Positions 1-9,153 of a stretch of DNA of 64,000 bases are shown here, piece by piece. Location: positions 124,001 to 188,000 of the forward strand of contig NZ_PTJC01000006.1 in assembly GCF_002934605.1 (NCBI RefSeq), in the 5' to 3' direction. Under the pieces are notes generated by a model. The model had not been told where the DNA came from. It was given only the letters and a program-made list of their open reading frames with translations, and did no database searches. Source of the stretch: Neolewinella xylanilytica (GTDB lineage: Bacteria > Bacteroidota > Bacteroidia > Chitinophagales > Saprospiraceae). Position 1 is the first letter of the stretch, and the number at the start of each line of letters is the position of its first letter. Position numbers and translations under genes: made by a program.

Positions 1-1182
1 GTCCGGGAAAAGACCACCAGCGATTACCAGCAGGACTTTCGCCAGCTCCTCATGCAGATCAACAGCGGCCTGAACAAGGAGGAGTGGGTAGACACCTACA
101 AAAAGATCATCAACTGGGAGCTTAAGCTGGACGATAGCAACAGCGACCAAATGGGGGAAATTCTCGCCGTGCAGAAGCGGGAAGCCAATGCCGAATTCTC
201 CAAATACGTGGAGCGGAACTACATGGACTGGGTCAACGAGCAGGACGCTCCCATCATGTCACATAACCTGATGCGGGAAAAGGTCTTCCCGCATCTTAGC
301 AAGGAGCGTCCTACGGTAATGGTACTCCTCGATAACATGCGTTACGACCAGTGGAAGGTCATCGAGCCCTACGTGACCGAGCTTTACCGGATCGAGGAGG
401 AGGACTATTTCTACAGCATCCTGCCTACCGCTACCCAGTATAGCCGCAACGCCATCTTCGCGGGCATGTGGCCCGCCGAGATCGAGAAGCATTACAAAAA
501 CTGGTGGTTCAACGACAGCGAAGAAGGCGGTAAGAACAACCATGAGGCCGACCTGCTGGGCAAGCAAATGGAACGACTGCTCCGTAAGGTCGACTACAAA
601 TGGGACTACACTAAGGTCACCCGCACCAACTTCGCCCGGCAAATGCAGGATCGGGCGCTGGATTTCCTCAACAACGACTTCAGCGTCATCGTCTACAACT
701 TCATCGATATGCTCAGTCACGCCCGGACGGAGATGGAGGTGCTAAAGGAGCTGGCCGGCGACGAAAAAGCCTACCGCAGCCTCACCCGCAGCTGGTTCGA
801 GAATAGTCCGCTCTGGGCTACCCTGCGCCGTTTGGCGGAACGGGATATCAACCTCATCATCACCACCGACCACGGCACCATTCGAGTGAATACGCCCAGC
901 CGGGTGGTCGGTGACCGCGATACCAGCACCAACCTTCGGTACAAGCTCGGCCGGAACCTGCAGTACGAGGAGAAAGACGTGCTCGAAGTGCGCGAACCGA
1001 AGGAGGCTAAGCTTCCCCGCCCGAACCTGAGCAGCAGCTTCATTTTTGCTAAGGAGGACAAGTTCTTCCTCTACCCGAATAGCTACAATTACTACAACAA
1101 CTACTACCGGGACACCTTCCAGCACGGCGGCATCAGCCTGGAGGAGATCATCTGCCCGGTAGTGCGGTTGCGGACGCGGTAA
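1..1182 (+). CDS. porX: PorX-type response regulator, C-terminal PglZ part (5' end outside window)
   Basis: The reading frame is open from base 1, so the start and presumably the N-terminal receiver domain lie to the left. The visible ~393 residues match the PglZ (alkaline-phosphatase superfamily) effector domain of PorX, the two-component regulator of type IX secretion and gliding. Metal and catalytic signatures are visible: LLDNMRYDQWK (first metal Asp), LPTATQYSRNAIFAG (Thr nucleophile region), FIDMLSHAR and IITTDHGT. The C-terminus FQHGGISLEEIICPVVRL is also typical of the AP fold. In the known family PorX is phosphorylated by PorY and works with a sigma factor; none of these partners is visible here. 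Two T9SS-sorted proteins elsewhere in the window fit an active T9SS. The identification is strong; only the missing N-terminus is uncertain. Confidence 0.9.
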   Translation, partial: VREKTTSDYQQDFRQLLMQINSGLNKEEWVDTYKKIINWELKLDDSNSDQMGEILAVQKREANAEFSKYVERNYMDWVNEQDAPIMSHNLMREKVFPHLSKERPTVMVLLDNMRYDQWKVIEPYVTELYRIEEEDYFYSILPTATQYSRNAIFAGMWPAEIEKHYKNWWFNDSEEGGKNNHEADLLGKQMERLLRKVDYKWDYTKVTRTNFARQMQDRALDFLNNDFSVIVYNFIDMLSHARTEMEVLKELAGDEKAYRSLTRSWFENSPLWATLRRLAERDINLIITTDHGTIRVNTPSRVVGDRDTSTNLRYKLGRNLQYEEKDVLEVREPKEAKLPRPNLSSSFIFAKEDKFFLYPNSYNYYNNYYRDTFQHGGISLEEIICPVVRLRTR

Positions 1183-1573
1183 AATGCGGCCTCCGGCCGC
1201 GCTGGAAACGACCTGCGCTTCATTGAGTAGGCCTCCTGCACACGCAAGTCCTTGCCCGGTTTCTAGTTCGGAGCCAATAGCTAGCACTGCTGCTGCGATC
1301 CCGGAGATATAGGGCTTTCCTTCCGTTGCCAATCGTTGCACCATGTTGGCGATTTCGCTACGGAATGCGGTAATTGGAGGCCGGAGTAGTCGCCGCGAAA
1401 GCACGGAATGCGTTCGATGAAAGCGGACGCCCCTTGCCTTTTTGTAGCCCGGGGAAAAGAAGTTAGCAGCGGTAGGCGAGGGCTACTACCGTTGATTGAA
1501 ATGTAGTTCACCTGCGCTCCGGCGCCCTATCGCTTTCGGCCCACGGCCAGTAGGAGTTTGCGTATTTTTGAAG
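1183..1573. other. Intergenic stretch, no gene seen
   Basis: About 390 bases between porX and the next gene. Directly after the porX stop is a hairpin GCGGCC-TCC-GGCCGC (1186-1200), which could help end the porX transcript although no T-tract follows; it has the same 6-bp stem/TCC-loop form as the hairpins behind trmB. The remainder shows no credible coding frame. A TATTTTTG box at 1563-1570 belongs to the following gene. Confidence 0.5.
1563..1570 (+). promoter_or_regulatory. Bacteroidota -7 box just upstream of the start codon
   Basis: TATTTTTG fits TAnnTTTG and ends 3 bases before the ATG at 1574. No clear TTTG is seen at -33. If used, it would give an essentially leaderless mRNA. Confidence 0.4.
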
Positions 1574-2113
1574 ATGGGCAAACAACTCTCCTCCCTCACT
1601 CCGGATCTGACCAGCTTCATCCACCGCCAACCTATGTTCTTCGTGGCTACGGCACCGTTGGACGGGCGGGTGAACGTTTCCCCGAAGGGCATGGACTCGC
1701 TGCGCGTCCTGGCTCCTAACCGCATCATCTGGCTCAATGTGACCGGTAGCGGTAATGAAACGGCCGGCCACGTGCTGGAAAACGGGCGGATGACGCTGAT
1801 GTGGTGTGCTTTCCGGGCCGCGCCGCTCATCCTGCGCACGTATGGAACGGCCCGGGTTATTTATCCCGGAGATATAGCGTGGGACGACTATGCCGGTCAG
1901 TTGCCCGAACGGGTGGGGGCCCGACAGATCTTCGAGCAGCAGATCGACACGGTGCAAACCAGCTGCGGTATGGCCGTCCCGCTGATGGATTTCGTCGACG
2001 ACCGTGACGCACTGGATAAGTGGGCGGAACGCCAGGGGCCGGTCGGCCTGACCAACTACCGGCACGAGAAGAACCGGGTAACGCTGGATGGGCTGCCTAC
2101 GGGGATTGAATAG
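1574..2113 (+). CDS. Pyridoxamine 5'-phosphate oxidase-like (split-barrel flavin) protein
   Basis: A 179-residue protein beginning MGKQLSSLTPDLTSFI. Sequence such as MFFVATAPLDGRVNVSPKGMDSLRVL followed by WLNVTGSGNETAGHVLENGRMTLMW is the typical beginning of the PNPOx-like split-barrel family, whose members bind FMN, haem or F420. The Asn-Val-Ser-Pro-Lys-Gly and Gly-Asn-Glu-Thr segments are the usual cofactor-facing parts. The exact substrate cannot be told; this subgroup is usually annotated only as pyridoxamine 5'-phosphate oxidase family and is unlikely to be the biosynthetic PdxH, which is longer and has a different C-terminus. An upstream in-frame start at 1496 exists but would put 26 unconserved residues in front; ATG 1574 directly follows a promoter-like TATTTTTG. 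No obvious operon partner. Confidence 0.8.
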   Translation: MGKQLSSLTPDLTSFIHRQPMFFVATAPLDGRVNVSPKGMDSLRVLAPNRIIWLNVTGSGNETAGHVLENGRMTLMWCAFRAAPLILRTYGTARVIYPGDIAWDDYAGQLPERVGARQIFEQQIDTVQTSCGMAVPLMDFVDDRDALDKWAERQGPVGLTNYRHEKNRVTLDGLPTGIE

Positions 2114-2173
2114 CAGGCGGTACAGCGCCTCGCGGTCGCTGACTGCTGCGTGACCACCTGCCCGCCCCGATCC

Positions 2174-5100
2174 TTACCGGCGCGGGTGTTCCGTTCGTTG
2201 CGGAAGCGGTCCCGTTCCCCATTCCGTGTTCGGTTCCGGGCCCATCTGCAGGTGAAGTTCACCGCCCTTCAACAATTCGCCCGCGGGGAACCAGAAGGTT
2301 TGGAGCGACCTTCCGTTCAGGGTGGCGGACTGTACGTACTTGTTCCGGAAAGAGGTGTTTTCGGCGATGATGGTGAAAGTGGTGCCCCGACCGTAGCGCC
2401 GGCCGAGGTCAACGACCGTTCGTTCGTAAAGGGGGCTGCCGATCTCGTAAATGGGTTCCATTGACGTACCGCCGTCGGTTTGGAAGAGACCCAGGGCGGA
2501 CAGTACGAACCAGGCACTCATCTGTCCCTGGTCTTCGTCGCCGAGGTAAGCATTAGAGGTGCCGAAGCCGTAGTAGCGATCCAGGATATCCCGGTTCCAC
2601 CGCTGCGTCAGCCAGGGGCGTCCAGCCCAGTTGAAGAGATAGCTGAAGTGCATGGACTGCTGGTTGCCCTGAATGACGGGAAAATCCCAGTAGCGTTCGT
2701 TCGGGGCGTTGTAGCGCCAGGGGCTGCTGGCGCGGAAGCCATCGTCGAGGCGCCGGAGGAAGCGATCCCGGCCGATCAGGTCGACCAGGGCGGGTACGTC
2801 CTGGGGAACAAAGAAGGTTAGCTGCCAGGCGTTGCCCTCCGCATACTGGTGATTGCCCCCCGTCTGGAGGGGGTCAAAATCCGGGTACCATTCCCCCGCC
2901 GAGTTTCTGAGGCGGGCGAAGCCTACGGTGGTGTCGATCGCATTCCGCCACCAGTAAGCCCGGTCCATAAATTCAGCGTAGGCATCCCGTTTGCCCAGTG
3001 CTCCGGCAAACTGGGCCACCGCGTAGTCGTCGAAGGCGTACTCGAGGGTATTGGAGAAGCGGCCCTTATTGTAGGGGACGTAGTGATGTTGTAAATAAGT
3101 TTCCAGGTCACGGTTGCCCGCGAAGCCGTGGCCCACCGTATCGCCGGGGGTGGTCTGCATCTTGTGCACGGCCGAGAAGGCCTTTTCCGCGTCGAAGTCG
3201 CGAATCCCCATCTGATAGGCTCCTACGATGAGGGGGATCTCGTGCTCGGCCACCATGACCGGGATGTACTCCATGCCGGCGGGGCCCTTCGCCAGCCAGC
3301 CGTTGGCATCGTACATAGCGAGCTGGGAGCGGACCCACTTCGACGACCATTCGGGTACGACCAGGTTCCAGAATGGATTGAGGTTCCAGAACGTATTCCA
3401 GAAGGCATCACAGCCGAGGGCTACGGCGGTGGAATCCTCGAGTTTGCGGACGGTTTCCGTGGCATCCACCCAGCTGCCGTCCACGTCACTGAATATGTTG
3501 CGGCTCACGATGGCCCGGTACATGTTGGAGTAGAAACGCACCTTCTCCCGCCGGTCTGCCGTGGTGATGTCCACCCGTCCGAGCAGGTCGTTCCAGGTAT
3601 CCTCCTGCTGCCGGCGGACGGCCGCGAAGTCCCAGCCGTAGGGTTGGCTGATCTCGCGGTGCAGATTTTCCTCCGCGTTGGCCACGCTAACGTAGGATAC
3701 TCCGGTACGTACCTGGACGACCGGGTCGTCAGTGGTTGCAAACTCCACGATGGCAACGAGGTCCTCCGGGTGTTCGATGGTTAGGGAATCGCGGTCAGTC
3801 AGTAGGGTAGTATCTCCCGCGCCCGGCGCCGCGCCGTTACTCCACACGCTGAAGTTGCGGATGGGGCGATCGAATTCGATCGCAAAGTGCAGGGTGTAGG
3901 CCTGCTCGATGTCGTCCCAAGCTCGTTCGGCGTCACCGTCTTCCACCATCTCCCGGCGGTAGTGGCGCTCGCCCCAGACCCCGGGGGTGACCTGCCGACT
4001 GTAGCCGACGAGCTGGGAGGTACCCATTTTTTCCAAACGTACCTCCTCGATCCGGTACTCGTATTCGGCGGGGATCTTCAGGTCGACCAGAACCCGCGAC
4101 TGCGTATCGCCGGCGGGGTAAGTGTACCGCTGGAAGCTGGCGCGGGTGGTTGCTGTCAGTTCGGCCCGGATGTCGTAATCGGTGAGTTCCACGGAGTAGT
4201 AGCCTAGCGGAGCCTGCTCCGTGGCCTTGTCGATGCGGGACCGGTACCCACTGTCTGGATCGGTCGGATCACCAATCTGGGTTTGCAGGGGGCCATTGGT
4301 CGGGAGCATGCCGAGCCCGGCCATGGTCCATTCGTGGACGTGGCTGAAGGTGCCGACGTTTTCGAAGGTAGGCTGGTAGCCGGCCTGCCAGCCGGAATGT
4401 TGATTGTCGGGGCTGATCTTGACCATACCGAAGGGCATCCAGGGGCCGGGGGCAATCATCCAGCGGGAGTGGCCGGTACCGATGCGGGTATCGACGTAGC
4501 CGGCCGGGGTGATAACGGGGCGGGGCGACCGCTCCATCGTGCCGCGCGCAATGACGGAGTCGTTCACTAGAATCGTGTACCGGCTGCTCCGGGCACTCGT
4601 TACGGCCGGGACGGGTACCTCGAATTGATGCCGACCGTGCTCGACGCGCTGGGTGAGCCGGTCCTGATCGTCTACCCGAACGCGCAAGGTAGGTGCTCCG
4701 TGCAGATGTTGTACGTCGACCAGTAGCGGTTGGTAGCGCGTGCCGGCGCGCTCGATTTCGTAGTCGACGGCCTGTGCACCGTAGAGAAACAGGGGACCGG
4801 ACTCGGCCAGTTCAGCTCCCTCCGGTCCGGATAGCGCCACGTAGTCAAAAACGAGCCAACTGCCGGTCAGGCTGGTGATCTCCACGACGTTGCCGCCCGC
4901 GCGCAAGTCCCCCGGGTTGAGCGACACGGTCTGCGTCTGGAGTCGGGAGCGGCCGCCCGCACCGGTAAGGGCATCGTCGCTGAGCCCCGGTGCGAGCTGA
5001 AATTTTTCTACCCGATCGTTTACGGTGATCCGGACCTGGGGAGGATCGTCCGGACTTGCATCCAGCACGCCCAGTTTAAGCTCCCACGGGCCCGGCAAGG

Positions 5101-5428
5101 GCGTCCCCGCCAGATTGAAGAGCAGGTTGAGGGCGTGGGGGCGGATACCGGCGAGCGACGACGTGCCGCCCCAATAGTCGACCGTACCGGGCAGCACGTA
5201 GGGGAAGCTGCGGGCGATCGTGTCGCGGCCGATCATGAAGTAGCGGTCTTCCCACCCGAAATCTTCCGCGAGGAAGCGGGGGTAGTCATCCGGGGCGAGA
5301 GCAAACTCCCGGGCGCTGCCGTCGGGTTCGCCGAGCTGCCACACGGTCGACTGAGCGGGCAGGGGCGGCGGAAAAAGGGTTAGCAGCAGGACGAAAAGCG
5401 CGATCAGCGGCGCGGGGGACGTAGGCAT
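2174..5428 (-). CDS. GH92 family glycoside hydrolase (alpha-mannosidase type), secreted
   Basis: 1084 residues from ATG 5428; a TTG five codons upstream is less likely. Residues 1-26 form a signal peptide (hydrophobic core ending PPPLPAQS). Residues ~30-200 form a beta-sandwich-like module beginning WQLGEPDGSAREFAL, resembling the accessory domain of PL4-like lyases. From about residue 310 the GH92 catalytic part starts (VDTRIGTGHSRWMIAPGPW, PFGMVKISPDNQ), with later hallmarks HFSYLFNWAGRPWLTQRW and YLGDEDQGQMSAWFVLSALG. Family members are Ca-dependent exo-mannosidases acting on alpha-mannosides of N-glycans or yeast mannan, normally in the periplasm or at the cell surface. No SusC/SusD pair is adjacent, so it is not in a classical polysaccharide locus. 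The linkage specificity cannot be judged. It stands alone and is convergent with the preceding gene. Confidence 0.9.
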   Translation of the reverse strand: MPTSPAPLIALFVLLLTLFPPPLPAQSTVWQLGEPDGSAREFALAPDDYPRFLAEDFGWEDRYFMIGRDTIARSFPYVLPGTVDYWGGTSSLAGIRPHALNLLFNLAGTPLPGPWELKLGVLDASPDDPPQVRITVNDRVEKFQLAPGLSDDALTGAGGRSRLQTQTVSLNPGDLRAGGNVVEITSLTGSWLVFDYVALSGPEGAELAESGPLFLYGAQAVDYEIERAGTRYQPLLVDVQHLHGAPTLRVRVDDQDRLTQRVEHGRHQFEVPVPAVTSARSSRYTILVNDSVIARGTMERSPRPVITPAGYVDTRIGTGHSRWMIAPGPWMPFGMVKISPDNQHSGWQAGYQPTFENVGTFSHVHEWTMAGLGMLPTNGPLQTQIGDPTDPDSGYRSRIDKATEQAPLGYYSVELTDYDIRAELTATTRASFQRYTYPAGDTQSRVLVDLKIPAEYEYRIEEVRLEKMGTSQLVGYSRQVTPGVWGERHYRREMVEDGDAERAWDDIEQAYTLHFAIEFDRPIRNFSVWSNGAAPGAGDTTLLTDRDSLTIEHPEDLVAIVEFATTDDPVVQVRTGVSYVSVANAEENLHREISQPYGWDFAAVRRQQEDTWNDLLGRVDITTADRREKVRFYSNMYRAIVSRNIFSDVDGSWVDATETVRKLEDSTAVALGCDAFWNTFWNLNPFWNLVVPEWSSKWVRSQLAMYDANGWLAKGPAGMEYIPVMVAEHEIPLIVGAYQMGIRDFDAEKAFSAVHKMQTTPGDTVGHGFAGNRDLETYLQHHYVPYNKGRFSNTLEYAFDDYAVAQFAGALGKRDAYAEFMDRAYWWRNAIDTTVGFARLRNSAGEWYPDFDPLQTGGNHQYAEGNAWQLTFFVPQDVPALVDLIGRDRFLRRLDDGFRASSPWRYNAPNERYWDFPVIQGNQQSMHFSYLFNWAGRPWLTQRWNRDILDRYYGFGTSNAYLGDEDQGQMSAWFVLSALGLFQTDGGTSMEPIYEIGSPLYERTVVDLGRRYGRGTTFTIIAENTSFRNKYVQSATLNGRSLQTFWFPAGELLKGGELHLQMGPEPNTEWGTGPLPQRTEHPRR

Positions 5429-5514
5429 GCCTGAATGTAACAACTAAACCCATTTAGTAAGGTCTCCAGCGGGTATGCAAGTCCTGGGCGTACCGGTCTT
5501 CGTACATTTCCGCC

Positions 5515-6120
5515 GTGTTACTTCCTTACCACACCGAGGGTCGACGGGAAGCCGGCTGCGACGAAGCCGGTCGCGGTTGCCTGGCGGGTCCCGTCTTCGC
5601 GGCCGCGGTGATCCTGCCGTCGGGCTACGATAATCCCCGGCTCAACGACAGCAAAAAGCTGGATGAGCGGGCCCGTAACGCGTTGCGCGCCGAGATCGAA
5701 GCGGATGCCCTGGCCTGGTCGGTGGCGACCTGTACGGTGGAGGAGATCGATCGCTACAACATCTTCCAATCCAGCTACCGGGCGATGCACCGGGCGATCG
5801 ACAGCCTGACCGAACGGCCGGACTTTTTGCTGATCGACGGTAAGTTCTTCGTGCCGCACGCGGATTTAGACCATTGCTGCGTCATCAAGGGGGACGGGAA
5901 GTACCAGTCCATTGCCGCCGCCGGTATCCTGGCTAAGACGCACCGTGACGAGTATATGCTGGGCTTACACGCCGCTTACCCCCAGTTCGCCTGGAATACC
6001 AACCAGGGGTATCCCACCCGGGCCCACCGGGCGGCTATCGAAAGCCACGGCGCTACGGTCCACCACCGCCGGAGTTTTACCCTGCTGCCCGGTGGAAAGC
6101 AGTACCGTCTGTTCGAATAG
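5515..6120 (+). CDS. rnhB: Ribonuclease HII
   Basis: 201 residues from a GTG start; the N-terminus MLLPYHTEGRREAGCDEAGRG matches the Bacteroidota form of the family. The first catalytic Asp-Glu pair is in GCDEAGRGCLAGPV (D16, E17). The other acidic residues lie in FLLIDGKF and in the His-Cys-Cys-Val-Ile-Lys-Gly-Asp-Gly-Lys region, followed by the conserved SIAAAGILAKTHRD. The enzyme removes RNA from RNA:DNA hybrids, including misincorporated single ribonucleotides. The usual family has SIAAASILAK; the Ser to Gly change here is outside the catalytic set. Transcribed alone; a TACATTTC element directly upstream of the GTG resembles the -7 box with one mismatch. Confidence 0.95.
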   Translation: MLLPYHTEGRREAGCDEAGRGCLAGPVFAAAVILPSGYDNPRLNDSKKLDERARNALRAEIEADALAWSVATCTVEEIDRYNIFQSSYRAMHRAIDSLTERPDFLLIDGKFFVPHADLDHCCVIKGDGKYQSIAAAGILAKTHRDEYMLGLHAAYPQFAWNTNQGYPTRAHRAAIESHGATVHHRRSFTLLPGGKQYRLFE

Positions 6121-6138
6121 GGGGGCGGCGAACGAAAT

Positions 6139-6200
6139 AGGGAGTACTATTGTACTACGGTATTAGAAAGCTGGCCACGTCAGCCACTACCGTACTACCA
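6139..6200. repeat. Palindromic repeat with TACGGTA/TACCGTA arms upstream of der
   Basis: Contains TTGTACTACGGTA and CTACCGTACTACC around an inner GCTG..CAGC pair, so it can fold into a stem. The same words (GTAGTACGGTA, CCGTACTACAATA) recur in the repeat at 41383-41495 behind hisB, indicating a dispersed family. It lies just after the rnhB stop. Confidence 0.6.
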
Positions 6201-6232
6201 AGGTGGCACAGCCACCGACCACCGATCTCATT

Positions 6233-7534
6233 ATGGATATAGTTGCCATCGTAGGCCGCCCGAACGTCGGGAAATCGACCCTTTTTAACCGCCTCATTGG
6301 CGAGCGCCAGAGTATCGTCGACAACCAGAGCGGCGTGACCCGTGACCGGCAGTACGGCCAGAGCCACTGGAATGGCAAGGAATTCGCTGTGGTGGATACC
6401 GGCGGATTCGTGCGCAACAGCGATGATGTCTTCGAAGCCGCCATCCGTGACCAGGTGGAAATCGCCATTGAGGAAGCAAACGTCATCATTTTCATGGTCG
6501 ACGTTACTACGGGCATTACCGACCTGGACGAGGAGGTGGCTCAAATGCTGCGGCGGGCGGAAAAACCCGTCATCCTGGCCGTGAACAAGGTCGATAACAA
6601 TCAACGGCAACTGGAGGCCAACGAATTTTGGTCGCTGGGCTTCGAGCAAACCTTCTTCCTTTCCTCCATCACGGGTAGCGGCACCGGGGATCTGCTCGAC
6701 GTAGCCGTGGAATACGTCACCCAACGGGAGGAGGAGCCGACCGAGCTGATGCAACTGGCGATCGTGGGGCAGCCGAACGCGGGTAAATCCAGCTTTATCA
6801 ACGCCCTGTTGGGGGAGGAGCGGAACATCGTCACCGACATAGCCGGTACGACCCGCGACAGCGTCAACAGCCACTACAACAAGTTCGGTAAGGAATTCAT
6901 CCTCATCGACACCGCGGGTATTCGGAAGAAGGCGAAGGTGCACGAAAACCTGGAGTACTACTCGGTGATGCGGGCAATCCGGGCCATTGAAAAGGCGGAC
7001 GTGTGCGTCCTGATGATCGATGCTACCGACAATGTGGAAAGCCAGGATTTGGCCATCTTCCGGCTAGCCCAACGGAATAACAAGGGCATCGTCATCGCCA
7101 TCAACAAGTGGGACCTGGTGCCCAATAAGGAAACGAACACCGCCCGCGACTACGAGGCCGAAATACGCCGCCGCTTCGCCCCCTTCAACGACCTGCCCGT
7201 CGTCTTCATGAGCGTTACCGAAAAGCAGCGCATCATGAAGGTAATCGAGGCCGCCGAAGAGGTCTACGCCAACCGTACCCGCCGCATTCCTACCTCCAAG
7301 CTCAACGACGTGATGTTGCCCGCCATCGAGCGGTTCAATCCGCCGGCTTCGCGGGGACGGGTTATTTCGATCAAATTCGTTTCCCAGTTGCCGTTGGCCT
7401 ATCCGGCCTTCGCCTTTTTCTGCAATCATCCTCAGCACATCAAGGAGAGCTACAAGAACTACCTCGAGAACCAGCTGCGGGAAAACTTTGATTTTACGGG
7501 GGTTCCGATTACTATTTTCTTTCGGCAGAAGTAG
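6233..7534 (+). CDS. der: Ribosome biogenesis GTPase Der (EngA), tandem G domains
   Basis: 433 residues, the usual length. Two GTPase domains in tandem are visible: the first with P-loop GRPNVGKST, GVTRDRQYG (switch region), DTGGF and NKVD; the second with GQPNAGKSSFINALLG, GTTRDSVN, DTAGIRKK and NKWDLV. A C-terminal KH-like domain follows, from RIPTSKLNDVMLPAIE to the end. Der assists assembly of the 50S ribosomal subunit and is usually essential. ATG 6233 was chosen because MDIVAIVGRPNVGKS is the standard start; a GTG ten codons upstream lies within the palindromic repeat. Single gene, no operon partner seen. Confidence 0.97.
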   Translation: MDIVAIVGRPNVGKSTLFNRLIGERQSIVDNQSGVTRDRQYGQSHWNGKEFAVVDTGGFVRNSDDVFEAAIRDQVEIAIEEANVIIFMVDVTTGITDLDEEVAQMLRRAEKPVILAVNKVDNNQRQLEANEFWSLGFEQTFFLSSITGSGTGDLLDVAVEYVTQREEEPTELMQLAIVGQPNAGKSSFINALLGEERNIVTDIAGTTRDSVNSHYNKFGKEFILIDTAGIRKKAKVHENLEYYSVMRAIRAIEKADVCVLMIDATDNVESQDLAIFRLAQRNNKGIVIAINKWDLVPNKETNTARDYEAEIRRRFAPFNDLPVVFMSVTEKQRIMKVIEAAEEVYANRTRRIPTSKLNDVMLPAIERFNPPASRGRVISIKFVSQLPLAYPAFAFFCNHPQHIKESYKNYLENQLRENFDFTGVPITIFFRQK

Positions 7535-7540
7535 GGGGGG

Positions 7541-7646
7541 GGTAGGCTTTTAGTCGGGTAGGCTTTTAGTCTTTTAGTCGGGTAGTCTTTTAGTTGGGTA
7601 GTCTTTTAGGCTTTTAGTCGGGTAGTCTTTTAGTTGGGTAGCTTTT
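7541..7646. repeat. Low-complexity tandem repeat of CTTTTAGTCGGGTAG units
   Basis: About eight imperfect copies of GGTAG(T/G)CTTTTAG and CTTTTAGTC/TTGG follow each other right after the der stop. No coding frame is sustained. Such short direct repeats are prone to slippage. They add a T-rich run of hairpin-free sequence behind der. Confidence 0.8.
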
Positions 7647-7775
7647 TCGGGGGCGTACACTTTTTCTGGTAGACTTTTGGTCTGCTGGTATTTTTAGTGC
7701 CTGGGGCGGCGGTGCGCAGGAGCGAACTGATCCGGGAAGGTTTAGCCAGTTGAAGGCGATTCACTTGGTACGGTT

Positions 7776-7989
7776 CCACGTAGCGTCCACTTTAGTGGAC
7801 TGGCTGCTTAGCCTGCTTGTTGGCTGGTCGAATATCGTTTGAGCATCTTCCTGTCGAAAGCAGCATGACGGCTCAGGCCTTCCCACGTAGCGTCCCCTTT
7901 AGTGGACTGGCTGCTTAGGGCACTTACTGTCTGGTTGAATTTCGCTTGAGCCTTTTCTGTCGATAGCAGCTTGACGGCTAAAGCCGTCG
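7776..7989. repeat. ~106-bp direct duplication carrying small palindromes
   Basis: Two adjacent diverged copies both begin CCACGTAGCGTCC and contain AGTGGACTGGCTGCTTAG, a CGNTTGAGC word and TGACGGCT near the end. Copy one has a perfect palindrome GTCCAC-TTTA-GTGGAC (7785-7800), damaged in copy two. Copy two ends in GACGGCTAAAGCCGTC, a perfect stem. This looks like a REP-type element that duplicated in place. Confidence 0.75.
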
Positions 7990-8018
7990 CTACGGAAGGT
8001 CGCCTTACCTTGCCCCGT

Positions 8019-9074
8019 ATGCAGCTGACCGTGCACCCCTTCGATCTCCCATTGCGTGACGCTTTCCGCACCACCCACGAAAGCCGGACGGTGCAACCTA
8101 CCCTGATCGTGCGTATCCATGCCGATGGGCTCGACGGTTTGGGGGAGGCGCCGATGACGCGCTACTATGGTTTGGAAAGCCAACGGTGTAAAGGGGAATT
8201 GGAAGCTGTTGCTCCTGCGCTCGCCGCCCTTGACCTACGGGATTTGGCGCGGGGCGGAGTAGGAGAGGTGCTGAAACGAATCGGTACGGAAACGCTGAAT
8301 CCGTTTTTGCGCTGCGCCCTCGATGTGGCCTTACACGACCTCTGGGCCAAGCAGCAGGGTAAACGCCTCGGACTTCTTTGGGACCAGGATCGCCTTCGCC
8401 GGATCCCGACTTGCTACACCATCGGGCTGGCCCCGATTGAGGAAATGGTGCGCAAGCTCAGGGCCTTCCCCTGGCCGGTGTACAAGATTAAACTCGGTGG
8501 GGGAGCGGACGACCTGGACATCATCCGGAAGCTGCGGGAACACACTGACGCTCCGTTCTACGTCGACGCTAATACGGGGTGGACCGCCCGTCAGGCAATC
8601 GAACTTTCCGGTCCGTTACGGGAGCTCGGTGTCGTGTTTATCGAGCAACCCCTTCCCACCGCCGATCGGGCGGGACAGGCGGAAGTGATCAAGCACGCCG
8701 TACTGCCGGTCCTGGCGGACGAGAGCTGCCAGACGGAGGGCGATGTGGAAAAGTGTGCCGGGGTGTTTTCCGGAATCAACATCAAAATCGTGAAGTGCGG
8801 GGGCCTGTTGCCGGCCCGTAGGATGATCGCCCGCGCCCGCTCGCTGGGGCTGCAGGTCATGGCAGGCTGCATGACCGAGAGCAGCGTGGGCATCAGCGCC
8901 ATTGCCCAATTGCTCCCCGAACTGGACTACGCCGACATGGACGGAGCCATGTTACTGGCCGAGGATCCGGCGCGCGGGGTGACCTTTGACCCCCTGACCG
9001 GATACGCCCGGTATCCGGATGAGCCAGGAACGGGAGCGGTTCTGAAAGTGGCTACGCGGGGTCCGGGCGGGTGA
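8019..9074 (+). CDS. Dipeptide (L-Ala-D/L-Glu type) epimerase, enolase superfamily
   Basis: 351 residues. The N-terminal capping domain (1-110) is followed by the muconate-lactonizing-type barrel. Visible catalytic features: YKIKLGG (KxK base, about residues 145-150), FYVDANTGW (first metal Asp), VFIEQPLP (second metal Glu), VLADESC (third metal Asp/Glu), KIVKCGG (second base Lys), and YADMDGAMLLAEDP near the end, the motif that binds the dipeptide amino group in this subfamily. In characterised relatives the enzyme epimerises L-Ala-D-Glu from peptidoglycan turnover to L-Ala-L-Glu so that peptidases can degrade it. The exact dipeptide specificity is an inference. ATG 8019 is preferred; an upstream in-frame start at 7971 would be read from the repeat element. 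Confidence 0.88.
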   Translation: MQLTVHPFDLPLRDAFRTTHESRTVQPTLIVRIHADGLDGLGEAPMTRYYGLESQRCKGELEAVAPALAALDLRDLARGGVGEVLKRIGTETLNPFLRCALDVALHDLWAKQQGKRLGLLWDQDRLRRIPTCYTIGLAPIEEMVRKLRAFPWPVYKIKLGGGADDLDIIRKLREHTDAPFYVDANTGWTARQAIELSGPLRELGVVFIEQPLPTADRAGQAEVIKHAVLPVLADESCQTEGDVEKCAGVFSGINIKIVKCGGLLPARRMIARARSLGLQVMAGCMTESSVGISAIAQLLPELDYADMDGAMLLAEDPARGVTFDPLTGYARYPDEPGTGAVLKVATRGPGG

Positions 9075-9153
9075 GCCTTCTGCTTAACTTTTTGGTGCAA
9101 ACTTATTAGTAAGGACAGGACTTCTAGCAGGGTAAACCATTAGCTAACATCGC

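Larger units (their letters stand above)
7535..8018. other. Repeat-filled intergenic stretch between der and the epimerase
   Basis: 484 bases with no supported gene. It holds the CTTTTAG microrepeat (7541-7646), about 130 bases of unassigned sequence, and a ~106-bp tandem duplication (about 7776-7989). Confidence 0.6.

Noticed and set aside
6155-6943. Minus-strand frame of 262 codons
   Set aside because: It is antisense to der, whose GTPase motifs are unambiguous.
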